Shown here piece by piece: positions 1 through 12,614 of a DNA stretch of 64,000 nucleotides. Source of the stretch: Xiphydria camelus (Eukaryota; Arthropoda; Insecta; Hymenoptera; Xiphydriidae); the NCBI GenBank assembly GCA_963678675.1, contig OY783194.1:13282972-13346971 (forward strand), written 5' to 3'. The position numbers and the translations under genes were made by a program. Position 1 is the stretch's first letter. Every line of letters starts with the position of its first letter. Under the pieces are notes generated by a model. The model ran no database searches, had not been told where the DNA came from, and worked only from the letters and a program-made list of their open reading frames with translations.

Positions 1-2022
1 CATAAAATTAAAAACTCGAATTTAATTCAAAAATTCATTTTATTAAAAATGGCATTAAACTCGCGCCACCTACAATCAAACTAATAGCGTTACCAAACGT
101 CTTACTCAAAACCATACAGTGTTTGATTGAAACACTATTTTCTATTTTTTTTTTGCTGAGGTCTAGAGAGATATTTTAATAACACCTTGTATATAAAGGT
201 AGATTGCCTATCGGCTGGTGCACTCCATCTGCGGTTTTTTCCTGTAATTTCTTAAACTTTTTGATATACTACACTGTGGAAAAACGAGTGCAGAAAAGGG
301 TAGGAACAGAATTCTTACTTCTCGATATTACTACTAATAATTGTAAATACAGGAATACACGGTGAATCAGGAGCGTCAACCAATATGCAACCTGTTCTAC
401 TGGTCCATACTCGAGTAAACCATATTTATTATTTAGTAATTATAATCTTTTATAGCTTACTTAAATTAATTCTTATTTAGTGCATAGTTCTATAATATAG
501 ACCGACAACATTTTTCTATTTCAAACTACTTTAGGTAATCCTAAGGAATTTTGGAATGTCGAATCCGATTTTAAAAAGGATTTTTATATATCATATCAGA
601 GTTCCGAAATAATCAGATTCAAAAGTCAGCTAATTGATGAGTTTTTAGCATAATTAAATATGTAATCGTACCGTCACGTATTGAGCATACCATTTATGAA
701 TATCATATTTGAAAGATGATTTCATACATCTTAACAATGGAGCATTGCTAATAACTCCATACCGTTTGTTCCATTTTTAACCCATTTCACAATGTAAGTG
801 AATGCTCGCGGCACTCTGACTTATTTTGCTGGCAATTTAATTGGAAGTGAAAGTTCCATCAACGGAGGTTTAAAATGAGTTTTCGTTGAAGGGTTCTTGT
901 TCCAGTTTTTCTAGGTTCGAAGTTCCTTGGAACATGAAAGTACGATATTAGTGTACTTATTAGACGTTCGCCCTGGACTTTGAGTAAAAGGTAAACTGTA
1001 TAGAATTATTAGCAATATTGCATTGAAAAATACATAAAATATCCCGAGAAATATGATGTGAAAAAATGATATAATATTTCGTTATACAATAGTACCAAAA
1101 TAGCTAAAGTTGCTTAACATGAAATGAAACCTGAACACAGGAATCGGATACAGTAAGTTACTGTTAACCAAACTTACTACTTGCAAAAATCAAACCACAG
1201 AGGGACAACAAAATGATAGCGTTTCAAACTACTTTAAGTATGCCTTTATCATTTGTTTCATTATTGTTAACAATTGTACGGCTATTTGTTAGTAATGCTT
1301 TTACTACGAATTTGCATAGTTATTGTGGCTGCAATATAATACCACATTGCTGCATTCGTATGCTCTAGGTAATTAACTACTTGTCCTCAAAATTTCCCCA
1401 CAATGCAGGCAGAATATAATCATCTAATTATGTCATATGTGATCAATTTCCACATTTTTGAGCCTAATTAGTAAATCGAGTATATGATAGGTACATATCG
1501 TTTATGAAATCAAATGCGGTACTCTAAAATCAAGAGAAGTTTGAAATACAGGGATTGAATCTCACAATTTGTCGGTCTGTACAACCGTAGTATCATAAGT
1601 AACTATACATGTACGGGTCATTTCACTAATTATCGGACAGCTTTTCAAAGTGAAAATTTTGATCTACTTAACTCTAATTGAATTATCTCGTAGAATACAC
1701 CACAGACTGAAGATTTCTACCAACTTTTAGACCTCTGGGTGCAATCGTTTTCGAGGACGACGCTATTGAATTTTCTTATTTTTGAGAAACGTTACCATTA
1801 CACGTCATTTTAACACTAACTGAGGTTAATGTTACTACGCACCTGTTTTTTATATAAAAGAATATGAACTCTTCGAAAGAAATACTTTCAATTAGATAAA
1901 TTCATTTTTGAAATTAGTTTAAAATATGATTTCTTTATATATATTCGCGTTCGTATGTATACGAAGTCTGTAAAATAGAAGGTTTTTTAATTTTTTTAAA
2001 TGAAAATGTTATACATTTTTAT
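1..2022. other. AT-rich sequence, no gene seen
   Basis: No open reading frame of convincing length or composition and no recognisable transposon end. Scattered A/T runs only. I see nothing to annotate here. Confidence 0.6.
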
Positions 2023-2467
2023 CATGTTCACTGCCGGACCGATTTTTGAAAACTTTCCGTTCAGGCCGCGTGGGGCGTATACGACCCACGCTTTTACGAT
2101 TAAATAAACTCGTTTTTGACGTACGCCTTACAATTTTTCAATAGTACAAAGCCATAATTAGCAAGAAAAGGGTATACATTTTAATATGCATTAGATAATA
2201 AAGCAATAAATTAAATTTTGTATTACTATTATACACGTGCCAAATGGGTAAAAAATTTTCACTCCAGGCCCACAGTGCGCAGACAGACTTTTATTAGTGT
2301 AGAGTAACGACTACATTTTTTTTCAAAATTCCTATCCTTTACTAAATTATGTTCAAAAAGTCTTTACTAAATTATGTGCAAAAGTAAAATTCTCGCTCTA
2401 ATAGACCGAGACGGCGTGTGCGGAAACTTTTTTCTCGGTCATATAGACCGAGACGGCACTGAACGTG
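2023..2467. mobile_element. TTAA-type MITE (about 445 bp)
   Basis: The ends are inverted: CATGTTCACTGCCGG at the left and GGCACTGAACGTG at the right. The right end is followed by TTAA and the left is preceded by TTAT, a probable decayed TTAA target duplication. It contains two direct copies of ATAGACCGAGACGGC near the right end. It shares its terminal motif (CACGTTCxCTGCC) with the better-preserved element at 21262-21415. No coding capacity. Assignment to a TTAA-inserting superfamily (piggyBac-like or Kolobok-like) is inferred from the target site. Confidence 0.6.
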
Positions 2468-2471
2468 TTAA

Positions 2472-4524
2472 GTATCTCCTGAAATTTCTAGACTGGAATG
2501 AGTATAGGATTATCTCAATAAACAAGGTTACGTGAAATAAACGTTGACAATGGTGGAAACGTGGTGCTGTAAATACGTTTCAAAGCGACGTAATTTTTGG
2601 GTTCAGAATGTCCGGGGGCACAACGCATATTACGTATTTACGTAGTTACGTATTTGTCTTATATATTTACGTTAAATGAACGGTTTATTAAACGATTTAT
2701 TAACGTCAAAAAATTACGTCTTTCGTATAACCGCTTTGAAACATATTTACAACCACACATTTTCACCATTTCAACGTTGAAACGTTTATTTTACGTAACC
2801 TTATTTATTATGTAATCACTTCGAAACATGTATATAATCAATAAACATGTTTCACTACCATTTATCAATATTTAGTTCACATCATCTTGTTTATAGTTTA
2901 TACGTTAAGAAAATGTTGTTTCTTCAATTTACGTATAAAAAATGTGTAATAAATGTTTACTTTAAATCTGCTTTAAATCACGTTGAAAAAACGTTTGGTG
3001 TCAAAATCTTTATTTGATACTAGTTACCGAAAATTCACCACATTTACGTATACGAGTATTAGACGTTTATTTCACGTAACTTTGTTTATTGGGATATATG
3101 TATTGGATTAAATATGTAAAAGTATGACAAAGAGGAGAGGAGGAATCGTGAACTTTCTTAATATGCATTATGAAGATATTCGATAAATTTTATTAGAATA
3201 TTTTAATAATGAATGATTATAAAAAGTCTAGGGCAACTCTAGTTGTAAAAAATCTTCGGAAATATATTTGATTTTGAGGTATTGGATTTCCATTAAAAAA
3301 TTTGGTCATCTGAGGTATCCCTCGACTGTTCATTTCCATCCATTATTAAAAATATGCCAACCAAATTTATCAAATATCTTCATAATACTTACATATTTAG
3401 AAAATTTGCGATACCTTTCATACTTTCACCCATTTATATTTAATCCTATAGGCGTATGATCGTATATACATCTTAGTCTATAAATTTCAGAAGATACTCA
3501 AAAATATCTAAACCTTCATTTAAAAAATGGAAAATAACTATTTTTATGAACTTCGTATAATGCAGGAGCACTGATGTCGAGAAATCGGATTTTAGACCAT
3601 TTTTCTATGGTTCCATCTAAATAAAAGTATTTTTTTTCAAGAACATCAGACTTTTTACATACAAAAATATGTTTGTAAAAATGTTTTTAACTTTAATTGA
3701 TGTAAAAAATAAATGTACAGATAATGCTTCTAAAAAATGAGAAAATTCAATAGCTTCATTCTCAAGACCTATTGCATCTAGAGGTGTAAAAATTGACACA
3801 TCTTCAGTTTATAACAAACTCTATAAGATACTTCAATTGCAGACAAATCTAAATTTCCACTCAAAAAGCTGTCTGATAAATAATTACATTTTGGTGGAAT
3901 AATCCTTATATTTTAAATAATTTTAATTTGTTAAACTTTTGTCGCCTAGTTTATTCAAAATTGAAGATCTACTACGCTCATGCTTCACTCCCCACAATAA
4001 AGACAAAACTAGTAAATAATGTTAGTTGGATCAAAATTTCGAAAAATTGCTCCAACCTTTAATTATAAATATTAAACCAGAGCGAGTCGAAAAACGCTTA
4101 TATCCTGGTATAAAAATATTATCTCAATATATAGTAAAGCCTATTAAATGTTTATCCAACTCGAAAATATAAAAATTGTATTGATAAGAACGTATCACAT
4201 ATATCGTATACCGTAAATAACTTAATATAAAAATATTTGATACTGGTGAAGAAATACTAACCAGATATTTCATGGCAATGCGTATATATCGCAGAATCGG
4301 AGGTGTAATGAGAACTGGATGCTATTGGAAAGGTACCGAGCATTATTTATACTGCGAACAACTTTCGCCAGTTCGGCTCGCCGGAATTATAGGCACGATT
4401 ATCTCTGCTAGTAATTATAATTGTACAATTAACGTTTTGTAGTTTTGTAAGTTCCACGTCGAGGAACATGTACACAAACAATAGCGTCCACTACCATGAC
4501 TTGAACAAAACTATATGGAACTAT
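2472..4524. other. AT-rich intergenic sequence, no gene seen
   Basis: Only short chance reading frames, interrupted by A/T runs. No splice-linked exons, repeats or transposon termini were recognised. Confidence 0.55.
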
Positions 4525-4886
4525 ACAGTATGTCCCGCGCAGAACTGGCCAGTTGCAGGGACCTTGAAATTTAACTTCGGCCAGGCTTGGTCGGTACTCG
4601 AGTCATTTATACCGGTAGAAGTCTAGTCGGTAGTTAAAGTTGGTGTCGATTCGGTAGATCGAAGCATCTAACCTCGAAATCGTGAATTTGTGAATAATGG
4701 AAATTACTCACCATTGTTCACAGATTCACGATTTCGAGGTCAGATGCTTCATTCTCCTGAATTAACACCAACTCTAACTACCGACTTGACTTCTACTGGT
4801 ATAAATGACTCGAGTACCGACCAAACCTGGTCGAAGGTAAATTTCAAGGTCACTGCAACTGGCCAGTTCTGCGCGGGACATATTGT
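4525..4886. repeat. Palindrome of about 360 bp (foldback/MITE)
   Basis: Two ~180-bp arms are imperfect reverse complements and meet near 4703. The outer ends read ACAGTATGTCCCGCG and CGCGGGACATATTGT. A fragment of the same repeat (ATCGAAGCATCTAACCTCG and following) recurs at about 46385-46428, so this is a dispersed repeat and not a local inversion. The open frames over this stretch are by-products of the symmetry. Confidence 0.75.
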
Positions 4887-5407
4887 AGAAGCAATCGAGA
4901 GTGAAATGTACGAGTATGTACATACATATATAGATGGTTCTATGCCCACCGGATCTCCTATTGATGAGGTATCTGTTGTCAAAATTTGAGATGAAAATGC
5001 TATTTAAATTATTGTTGAAATTAAACAAATGTATATATAATTGAATCATGTTTGCCCCGTTATGTGTAATATTATAATCTAAATTGGAAGAGGATTATTA
5101 TTATTGGGAGACTTATTTTTCATAATACGTTTCAATACATAAAAGAGATTTTATATCAATGAGTCTAAACTTAAATTAAACTAACTATAGGTAGTTAGAT
5201 TAGTTAAGACCAGAATCCGGATAGTCGCAAAAATTTGTTGTAGTATAACACATTTTATTCAGCAATTCTTACGAGTGAAATTTATTGTACACGTTATTGA
5301 TTTATTGACAATTTATTTCGAATGATCCTTTCTTTATCATGATTAATACTTTTAATTATACGTAAATATATCCAGTTATTAGAACATAATCGGTCATTGA
5401 TACATTT

Positions 5408-5670
5408 CCCGCGAGTCGAAATTTTGCCCCTATTTTAATGGCCAGAGCCTCTCCATTGAGTAGAAGCTAAGGCATCCAAAGTAGGTTCTCGCTCTGTTAT
5501 TATGCTTCTACTTTGAAGCTTAAAATCGGAGAAATTTCCGCATTTTCCACTTTTAGCTTTAAAGTAGAAGCAAAATAACATAAAACGAGAACCTACTTTG
5601 CATGCTTTAGCTTCTACTCAATGGAAAGGCTCTGGCCATCAAAATAGGGGCAAAATTTCAGACTCGCGGG
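5408..5670. mobile_element. 263-bp MITE with CCCGCGAGTC ends
   Basis: Terminal inverted repeats run about 100 bp per side, from CCCGCGAGTCGAAATTTTG to CAAAATTTCAGACTCGCGGG, with a short unique centre. The arms include AGCCTCTCCATTGAGTAGAAG and its complement. No target duplication is clear. The sequence next to the right end begins CGGTCACC. Non-coding. Its terminal ~85 bp recur as a tandem array at 6264-6540. Confidence 0.75.
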
Positions 5671-6263
5671 CGGTCACCCATCTAACTACTGTCTGCAATT
5701 TTTGTTGCTTAACTTCGTTGATCGATCGGTGTCCTCGAATCCTCATCTGCTGCACGCTCCTGTGATATTAAGTATTACTATTGGTGTTCATATGAAGTTT
5801 GAGATGTACAAATGTATGTTGCTTTTCCAGTCAATAAGAAAGAGCTCGAATAAATAAGATTTTATAATTGTATTATTCTTTTCTCAACATTTTTCTAAAT
5901 TTATAATTATATCTTTTGATAAATATTCTTGCATAAACGCAAATTGATATTAATAAATAAATAATTATATGAATGTTTATTCATCCTACATTAATTAATT
6001 GTCTTTGATTTGCTATAATAATCTGTGATTTTTAATAAATTATAAATAAACAATAAACAATATAGTTTATAACTTGCTCAACATACTCTGAAGACTCGAA
6101 ATAATTTATTGATTTAATAATTGAACAAATTACAATTTTTGTTTATTTATTCACAAATAAATTTTCAAGTCCCTATACCTATGCAGGAGACCGAAATTTT
6201 TCTAAATCCCGTTCATGTTGAAAATATTCTAAGTCCGAAACTCTGACGCAGTAAAGAGGCTTT
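5671..6263. other. AT-rich spacer between MITE and tandem array
   Basis: Mostly A/T-rich sequence with many TAAATAAA-like runs. No gene or repeat recognised. Confidence 0.5.
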
Positions 6264-6540
6264 GGCCATCAAAATAGAAGCAAAATTTTAATTCGCAACG
6301 AGGCCCTATTTTGAATGCCATAGCTTCTACCCACTAGAGGTGCTGTGGCCATCAACGTAGGGACAAAATGTCGACTCGCGCGCGAGGATATCCTATTTTC
6401 AATGCCATAGCTTCTATCCAGTTGAGGTGCTGTGGCCTTCAAAGTAGAGGGGCAAAATTTCGACTCGCGCGGAGACCCTATTTTAAATGCCATAGCTTCT
6501 ACTCAGTGAAGGGTCTCTTGCCATCAAAGCAGGAGCAAAT
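6264..6540. repeat. Tandem array of about 85-bp units derived from a MITE end
   Basis: Units begin at GGCCATC-like motifs near 6264, 6347, 6434 and 6519. Each contains CCCTATTTT, ATGCCATAGCTTCTAC and then GCAAAAT(T/G)T plus a CGACTCGCG-like segment. Another partial unit lies near 6615-6650. The unit is the reverse complement of the terminal portion of the 263-bp MITE at 5408-5670, arranged head to tail. Confidence 0.7.
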
Positions 6541-7032
6541 TTTAATAATAGTTTCAAAAAGCATCAAAATGGGAGCTCGACGATTATGTAGTGTCAAAAT
6601 AGGTTTGAAAAGTCGCTGTGGCCATCAAGATAGGGGCAAAATTTAGACTCGGGTTAGGTACTTCATATACCAATGATATAATCGATACAATTTAAAAAAA
6701 CTTTTGTTTTTAATAGCGAAAATATGACTATTGAAAATGTATATATTACAAATATTTAATGGTATTTAGGTCATAAAAATATTAATTAACTGAGGATTAA
6801 TGTATTATGAATTAAATTACCTGAAGCAATAATTTGCTAATATCTTTCGTTTATTATCGAATCATTTTTGCATAATAAATATTAATTATACTTGTGATGA
6901 ACTATTTTTAGGGACATTAAAGAAATGGTGTTAGTAGGAATTACTAGACCTGGCTCCTCTATAATTTATAAAAATAACATTCTTCAAAATATTTTAATAC
7001 ATTGATATTTATCCGTTTCATTAAAATAGTAT

Positions 7033-7073
7033 GTAGTAGTAGAGCATTAGTTAGTAGTAGTAGTAGTAGTAGA
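7033..7073. repeat. (TAG)n microsatellite
   Basis: Interrupted runs of TAG/AGT trinucleotides, ending in seven consecutive repeats. Confidence 0.85.
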
Positions 7074-8180
7074 GCATTTTCGAAGAGATTAGTAGGTACG
7101 TATTAATGGTATTTTATATATGACGGTGGGCTCATAAAGATATCCACGTCTTAATCGAGTGCTAATAACTTCTTACGAGCAAATTGACATAGAAATGAAC
7201 CGATGAAAGTGACCTAAATTATTTCCTGGAAAATTGGTATTAGAATGACAAAACGTTGGTGTGTATAATTAGTTTGAGTGAATGGTTCAAAGAGTAGTTT
7301 ACGAGTCGTATAACGTAGAGATTGTTGTTTTAAAAACTGAAGAAACAAAAATAATAAGAAGTTAGTAAGAAATCGTGTGCCCATGTTTGCCCAACGTCGT
7401 GTATCCTTGTTCTTGTGGTACAACCGCTGAGAGTATGCAGATAAAAAAGACAGCGATACACGGAGTCAGCTTCACCGCTTGCCATTTAGATTAGAATACA
7501 GTTGCCGCGCGCCTTTAGGCACACAGACACACTCAACACCATAGCGCCACCCATTGGTCACATTTTCAATCTCGTTGTAACACTCCGCTGGGGTGGATTT
7601 AAATTTATCCCGTGTTCTTGTGTGCAACATGTCGGATAGTCGAATGAATTTCTATATCGTTATTTTTTTTCTATATTATATATCTTCACGCTTCTACATA
7701 TATTACATATCTCAGCCATGCTTATATCCTATGTGTAAGTTAGTGTAGAGTACGAGCTGTATTAATATCATTCCTTCCTTCGGCGAGCCTCGTACCCTCA
7801 CCATACCTCGTGTTACGACCCAATTAGACACAGTCTGAAAAAACCTAGGATTACCGCCTAATGACATATAAGAGATACTATTCTCTGTCGCACGCTCTAA
7901 CTGGACAAGTTCGAGAAGGACGGAAAATATGCGACAAAGAGGCTCTTATACATTCACCTGTGTCCTCACTCGCCCTCGCACGATTCCTATATCAATATCA
8001 GACGGTAAGACCTGGTATATAGCAGTTAATTTTTTTCTTTTCTTTATTCAGATTTATTTGTTTTATTTTTTAAGAATTAATGTTACAAGTTTATGATTAT
8101 TCCAAAATTAGCAAAATGAGATTCTTTCACGATTTATTTCAATAGTTTATGTCATTGAATATGTTTCAAAATACTTTTTA
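7074..8180. other. Sequence flanking the gypsy insertion, no gene seen
   Basis: Includes a slightly GC-richer stretch (about 7490-7620) with a CCATTGG box, but I find no convincing exon or element. The target site TATG of the gypsy element begins at 8181. Confidence 0.5.
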
Positions 8181-8184
8181 TATG

Positions 8185-8523
8185 TGTAAGTTTTAAATGC
8201 TTAGCGCCAAAACTTAGTCGCGCGACACTAGCGATCGGGCGACCAACACATGAGTTACTCCTCAACGGAGAGGGCAGTACATTAGTTGGCTCCGAGCTGT
8301 AAACATCGTGATAAGCCTAACTAAGATACATCCGATCGTCAATAACTTTCGCAAATTAACGACAATTGTATTGATTTAGGTAGGTGTTAAACTGTAGGTT
8401 TATTGTTATGTTTAGTGCGTAAGACTCTGTAAATAATTGTAATTCAGCAACTACATCTTACATTGTCTGAGTTCTACAACCTAAATCAATCTCCTGGTTA
8501 AATTTCTGATTTCGAAATTTACA
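8185..8523 (+). repeat. 5' LTR (339 bp)
   Basis: Begins TGTAAG and ends TTTACA, matching the split 3' copy. It contains GC-rich sequence near its start (GCGCGACACTAGCGATCGGG). The gag ATG lies only 10 nt beyond its end, leaving almost no leader and no TGG-type tRNA primer-binding site. Confidence 0.92.
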
Positions 8524-8533
8524 AATCAATACA

Positions 8534-9601
8534 ATGAGGGTAAAAGCGAAGTTCCAGTTCACCTCAGAAGCCGGTGCCGATTCGAAGAGCTCCGTAGTTA
8601 AAGTGAAAACCATTCAACTGGAGGGCCAAGAGGAAGTTTTTCTATTCCCGCAAGACAAAAGAACCAGTGCATATCATACTTCACTCTTCAACACAACTGT
8701 AGTTAAAAATGTAGTTAAGTGTTTGAAAACCAGAAATAAGTTTAGAAATGTGTTAGTGACCCTAACGGATGAACTTCAAAATATTTATTTGGATGAAGAA
8801 GTAAATGTCGTGCTAGGTGACGAATATTTGGAAGAAGTCACTATCACACATGCCGATACCACTAACACTAGCACCTTGGAGAAAAGCAGTCGTAGTTTAG
8901 CTAAGGATATTGTGTTGGAGAAAATTAATGGTGAAAATTTTAAAGCGACCTCGTGGCTATCGATGTTTGTTCGGGAGTGTAACCGAGTGGGAATAAATCA
9001 AAATAAATACGCTGAAACTTTAAGATTGTTCTTAGAAAAATCAGCACTAGACTGGTTTAATGTCTCTCTAAAACAAAATTCATTAAACAATAATTGGGAA
9101 ACTTGGGATAACGCGTTTATAGAAACCTTCTCGGTGCAATCCTGGTCTGACATTGCATATGCATACGATTATCAATATTTGAATGGTTCGTTATTAGAAT
9201 ATGCATTAAGAAAAAGAAACTTACTATTAGAAGTTAACGATAAAATGACTCTCAACACTCAGATTGATTTAATAGTAATTAAATTACCAAAATTTATACA
9301 GAGTAGGTTAGAGAGAAAAACTATATTAACTATGGAAGATTTAATGTCTAAATTGAAGCATTTCGGAAACATGAGCATTAAGAAAAACGATAAAGATAAT
9401 GACAAAGTACCAAAACAAAACAAAACGATACCATGTTCGATTTGTGAAAAGTTAGGTTATAAAGATAGGTACCACCCAGAGCATAGGTGTAGATTAAAAG
9501 ATAAACAAATTTCGAGACCAAACAATGATAAAATTAAAATTACAAATAATGTAGAGAGCGAAAGAATTGTAGCCAGCACAGAAGAATCAAAAAACGAATA
9601 G
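8534..9601 (+). CDS. gag: Gag-like structural protein of the gypsy element
   Basis: A 355-residue open frame starting at the first ATG after the 5' LTR. Position and composition fit a Ty3/gypsy Gag: an acidic N-terminal part, then a capsid-like segment around residues 130-270 with a tryptophan-containing motif (SALDWF near 177, NNWETWDNAF shortly after), and a basic, Lys/Asn-rich C-terminus. Near residues 300-320 there is one zinc-knuckle-like set, CSIC followed by a His and a final Cys (C-x2-C-x11-H-x4-C), which is not the canonical C-x2-C-x4-H-x4-C spacing. It ends in TAG seven bases after an A-AAA-AAC slippery heptamer. The frame appears intact. Expected role is packaging the element's RNA in virus-like particles; this comes from the family. 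Confidence 0.85.
   Translation: MRVKAKFQFTSEAGADSKSSVVKVKTIQLEGQEEVFLFPQDKRTSAYHTSLFNTTVVKNVVKCLKTRNKFRNVLVTLTDELQNIYLDEEVNVVLGDEYLEEVTITHADTTNTSTLEKSSRSLAKDIVLEKINGENFKATSWLSMFVRECNRVGINQNKYAETLRLFLEKSALDWFNVSLKQNSLNNNWETWDNAFIETFSVQSWSDIAYAYDYQYLNGSLLEYALRKRNLLLEVNDKMTLNTQIDLIVIKLPKFIQSRLERKTILTMEDLMSKLKHFGNMSIKKNDKDNDKVPKQNKTIPCSICEKLGYKDRYHPEHRCRLKDKQISRPNNDKIKITNNVESERIVASTEESKNE
9589..9595 (+). promoter_or_regulatory. Putative -1 ribosomal frameshift site (A AAA AAC)
   Basis: In the gag frame the bases are read as tcA-AAA-AAC, the canonical X-XXY-YYZ pattern. Slipping one base back enters codon CGA at 9595. That frame is open without a stop into pol, whose first ATG is at 9613. The gag stop TAG is at 9599-9601. 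I could not evaluate a downstream pseudoknot or stem. Confidence 0.6.
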
Positions 9602-12584
9602 TCACCCCACTTATGAGAGTAAAAATTCTCGTCAATAATAAACCAGCTATAGGTCTATATGACTCTGGAGCTAATGTATCATTAATAAGCCACGAATTTT
9701 TAAATAAAATTAATAATGGAAATAAAATTATGAGTGGGGGAAATAATTTAAAAGGAATAACTGGAATAACTAAACCTAAGGGTATAGTATACTTACAAAC
9801 TACAATTCATAATATTGAAGAAACCTTTCCATTCTTCATAGTAAAAAATAATTATTTTAAAGAAGATATATTGTTGGGATTAGATATAATTCAAAAATTT
9901 AAACTATGCCACGATGAAAACTTAAACATAACTCAGAAATGCCCAATTATTAAAAACGAAATAAAAATCGAAGATAACAATGCAAAAATAAATAAAACTC
10001 AAGCCACGATAACAAAAAACAACAATACAATCAGTATACAAGACATAATTAAAGAAAACAATGACATCTTTGCAAAATCAAAGTTTGATATCGGAGAAAT
10101 TAAAGGATATGAGGCCGCAATTAAACTGACAGAATATAAATGTATTTTTAAGAAGCCTTACAGATGCTCATTCCAAGACAAAGAGGAAATTGAAAAGCAA
10201 GTAAGTGAATTGTTGAAAGCAAAATTAATTGAAGAATCATGTAGCCCATATGCAGCTCCAGTCACTATGGTTTTCAAGAAAGAAGAAGGAAAAAGATCCC
10301 GCTTTTGTATAGACTTCAAAGAATTAAATAAAATTGTTGTGCCAGAGAGTCAACCATTTCCTAGGATTGATGATCTGACTCTGCGTGCCAGAAATTGCAA
10401 GTTCTTTACAAAACTTGATGTAAACTCGGCTTTCTGGTCGATACCAGTGCGCGAAAAGGACAGATACAAATTAGCATTCGTGACACATCATGGTCATTGG
10501 CAGTGGAATTGCCTCCCATATGGCCTGAAGTCGGCGCCAGCAATTTTTCAAAGAATCCTGTCTAGTGTCATAAGAAGGAAAGAACTAGATAAATTTGCAG
10601 TAAACTACATAGACGACATACTAATACATTCAAAAACTTATGAAGAACACATTAAACATGTAGAATAAACTCTAAAAGCGTTAAAGGATCAAGGATTTAA
10701 ACTAAATGAAAGAAAATGTCAATTTGCTTTAAATGAAATTACATATCTAGGTCACAAAATTGGCAACAATTACATTAAACCGATGAATGATAACTTAATA
10801 GCAATAAAGAAATTCCCTATACCTCAGACAAGGAAACAAGTGAGACAATTTCTAGGGAAAATAAATTTTTACTTATATATAGAATATATACCTCAACACA
10901 CGATACTACTGGACCTACTACGTAACCTATTAAGAAAAAATATAGAATTTCATTGGTCAAAACAATGTAATGATAGTTTTGTAAAAACAAAAGAATACTT
11001 ATCTACAGCTCCAGCACTGGCAATATTTGATGAAAAAGCACCAATATATTTATTTACAGATGCCAGTGCAGAAGGAGTGGGCGCAATACTAAAACAACCC
11101 CAAGAGGACAAATCTTTAAAGACAGTATTCTTTTTCTCAAAAAAGTTGAACAAAACACAAAAAACAAAAAAAGCTATATACATAGAATGCCTAGCAATTA
11201 AAGAAGCAATTCTTTATTGGCAATATTATTTAATAGGGAAAAGGTTTGTCATTTTTACAGATCATAGGCCATTAGAGAACTTCAATATAAAAAAAAGTAA
11301 TGATCCAGATTTAATAGAAATTTTAAATTACATATCTCAATTTGACTTCGATATTGTCTACAATCCAGGGAAAGAATACAGAAGCTGATTGCTTATCAAG
11401 AAACCCTGTACTGGAGTCACATGAAAGCCCAGATAATCAATCCGCAATAAAGACAGCAAACACTTTACAAATTGAAGAGATTAGAGAAAATCAAAAATTA
11501 ATTAAAATAGATAAGTCGGGCGAAATTAAAGATGAAATCATTTATAAACTGATAAATAACAAAAAAAAATATGGATAACAGAAGACTTTGGTGTCTCAAT
11601 TATTAAGAAAGTACATATAGAACAAGGACACATAGGCTCAAAACAACTAATTTTAACTATATGTCATAAATTGTATTTCAAAAATATGTACAAACATATT
11701 AAAACTATATGTAGAAATTGCGAGACATGCATTAAGAACAAATCTAGAATAGGATGGTTCAAAGCTAAACTGTCCCAGTTAGGTCCAGCTGAAAAACCAT
11801 TTGAAATAATGTCGCTGGACACAATTGGAGGACTTAAAGGAAAAAGTACAAAAAGATATTTGCATTTACTTATAGATCACTTCACTAGATTTGCTTATAT
11901 TAGCACATTCAAAACTCAGATCGCAAAAGACTTTATAAAATTAGTAAGCAGAGTAGAGAAAAATGGAAAAATTAAAACCATTTTAACAGATCAATATACA
12001 GGAATAAACTCTGCACAATTCAAACAATTCACAAACAAAAATAACATAACATTAATTTTCACTGCAGTAGATTGTGCTTTCTCAAACGGATTAAATGAAA
12101 GAACAAATCAAACATTAGTAAATAGAATTAGATGTAAAATTTATGATAATAAAGAAAAATCATGGACAAAAATAGCAGAGGAATGCACAAAAGAGTATAA
12201 TAATACTATACACAGTTCAACAGGATTCACTCCAAACTATCTGTTAACAGGAATAGATAATACTTTCATACCAGATAATCTAAAAGATAATAAAATAAAC
12301 AACTTAGAAGACAACAGAAAATTAGCGTTAGACAATTCAAAAAAGTACACATTCAAAATAAAACCTATTATGATAAACATGTAATAAAAATAGATTATAA
12401 AATTGGAGATTTAGTTTATATTCAACACGGAAGTAAACTGAACAGAGAAAAATGAGATATAATAAGGTCAGGACCTTACAGAATAAAAGATAAAATATCT
12501 GATACGATTTATTTAATAGACAGTAGATCTAGGAAAAACGAATCAAACTTGTTCCATGCCCGTAAATTAGTTCCTTATACATAG
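9595..12584 (+). pseudogene. pol: Pol polyprotein of the gypsy element, broken
   Basis: Domains in order: aspartic protease with DSGA (about 9660), reverse transcriptase (CIDFKELN near 10305, KLDVNSAFWSIPV, YGLKSAPAIFQR, catalytic YIDDIL near 10605), RNase H (FTDASAEGVGAIL near 11055, FTDHRPLENF near 11260), integrase zinc-binding HHCC (from about 11610), and integrase core with SLDTIGG, ILTDQYTG and GLNERTNQ as the D-D-E residues. Damage: an in-frame TAA at 10666-10668, a frameshift around 11365-11385, a one-base slip in an A-run near 11570, a frameshift near 12350, and a stop in the integrase tail. Translation presumably begins by -1 frameshifting from gag. Only a handful of lesions is consistent with the low LTR divergence. 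Confidence 0.9.
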
Positions 12585-12601
12585 GGCTTCACCCTCTGAC
12601 T

Positions 12602-12614
12602 AAAAAGGGGGGGA
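12602..12614 (+). other. Polypurine tract of the gypsy element
   Basis: AAAAAGGGGGGGA lies immediately before the 3' LTR (TGTAAG), the expected priming site for plus-strand DNA synthesis. Confidence 0.85.

Noticed and set aside
4690..4989. 99-residue plus-strand frame with overlapping minus-strand frames
   Set aside because: It lies on the arm of a palindrome; the mirrored frames are symmetry artefacts.
5671..8180. CRISPR-like or phage-like arrays in the tandem-repeat region
   Set aside because: Units are contiguous without spacers and the sequence is eukaryotic.
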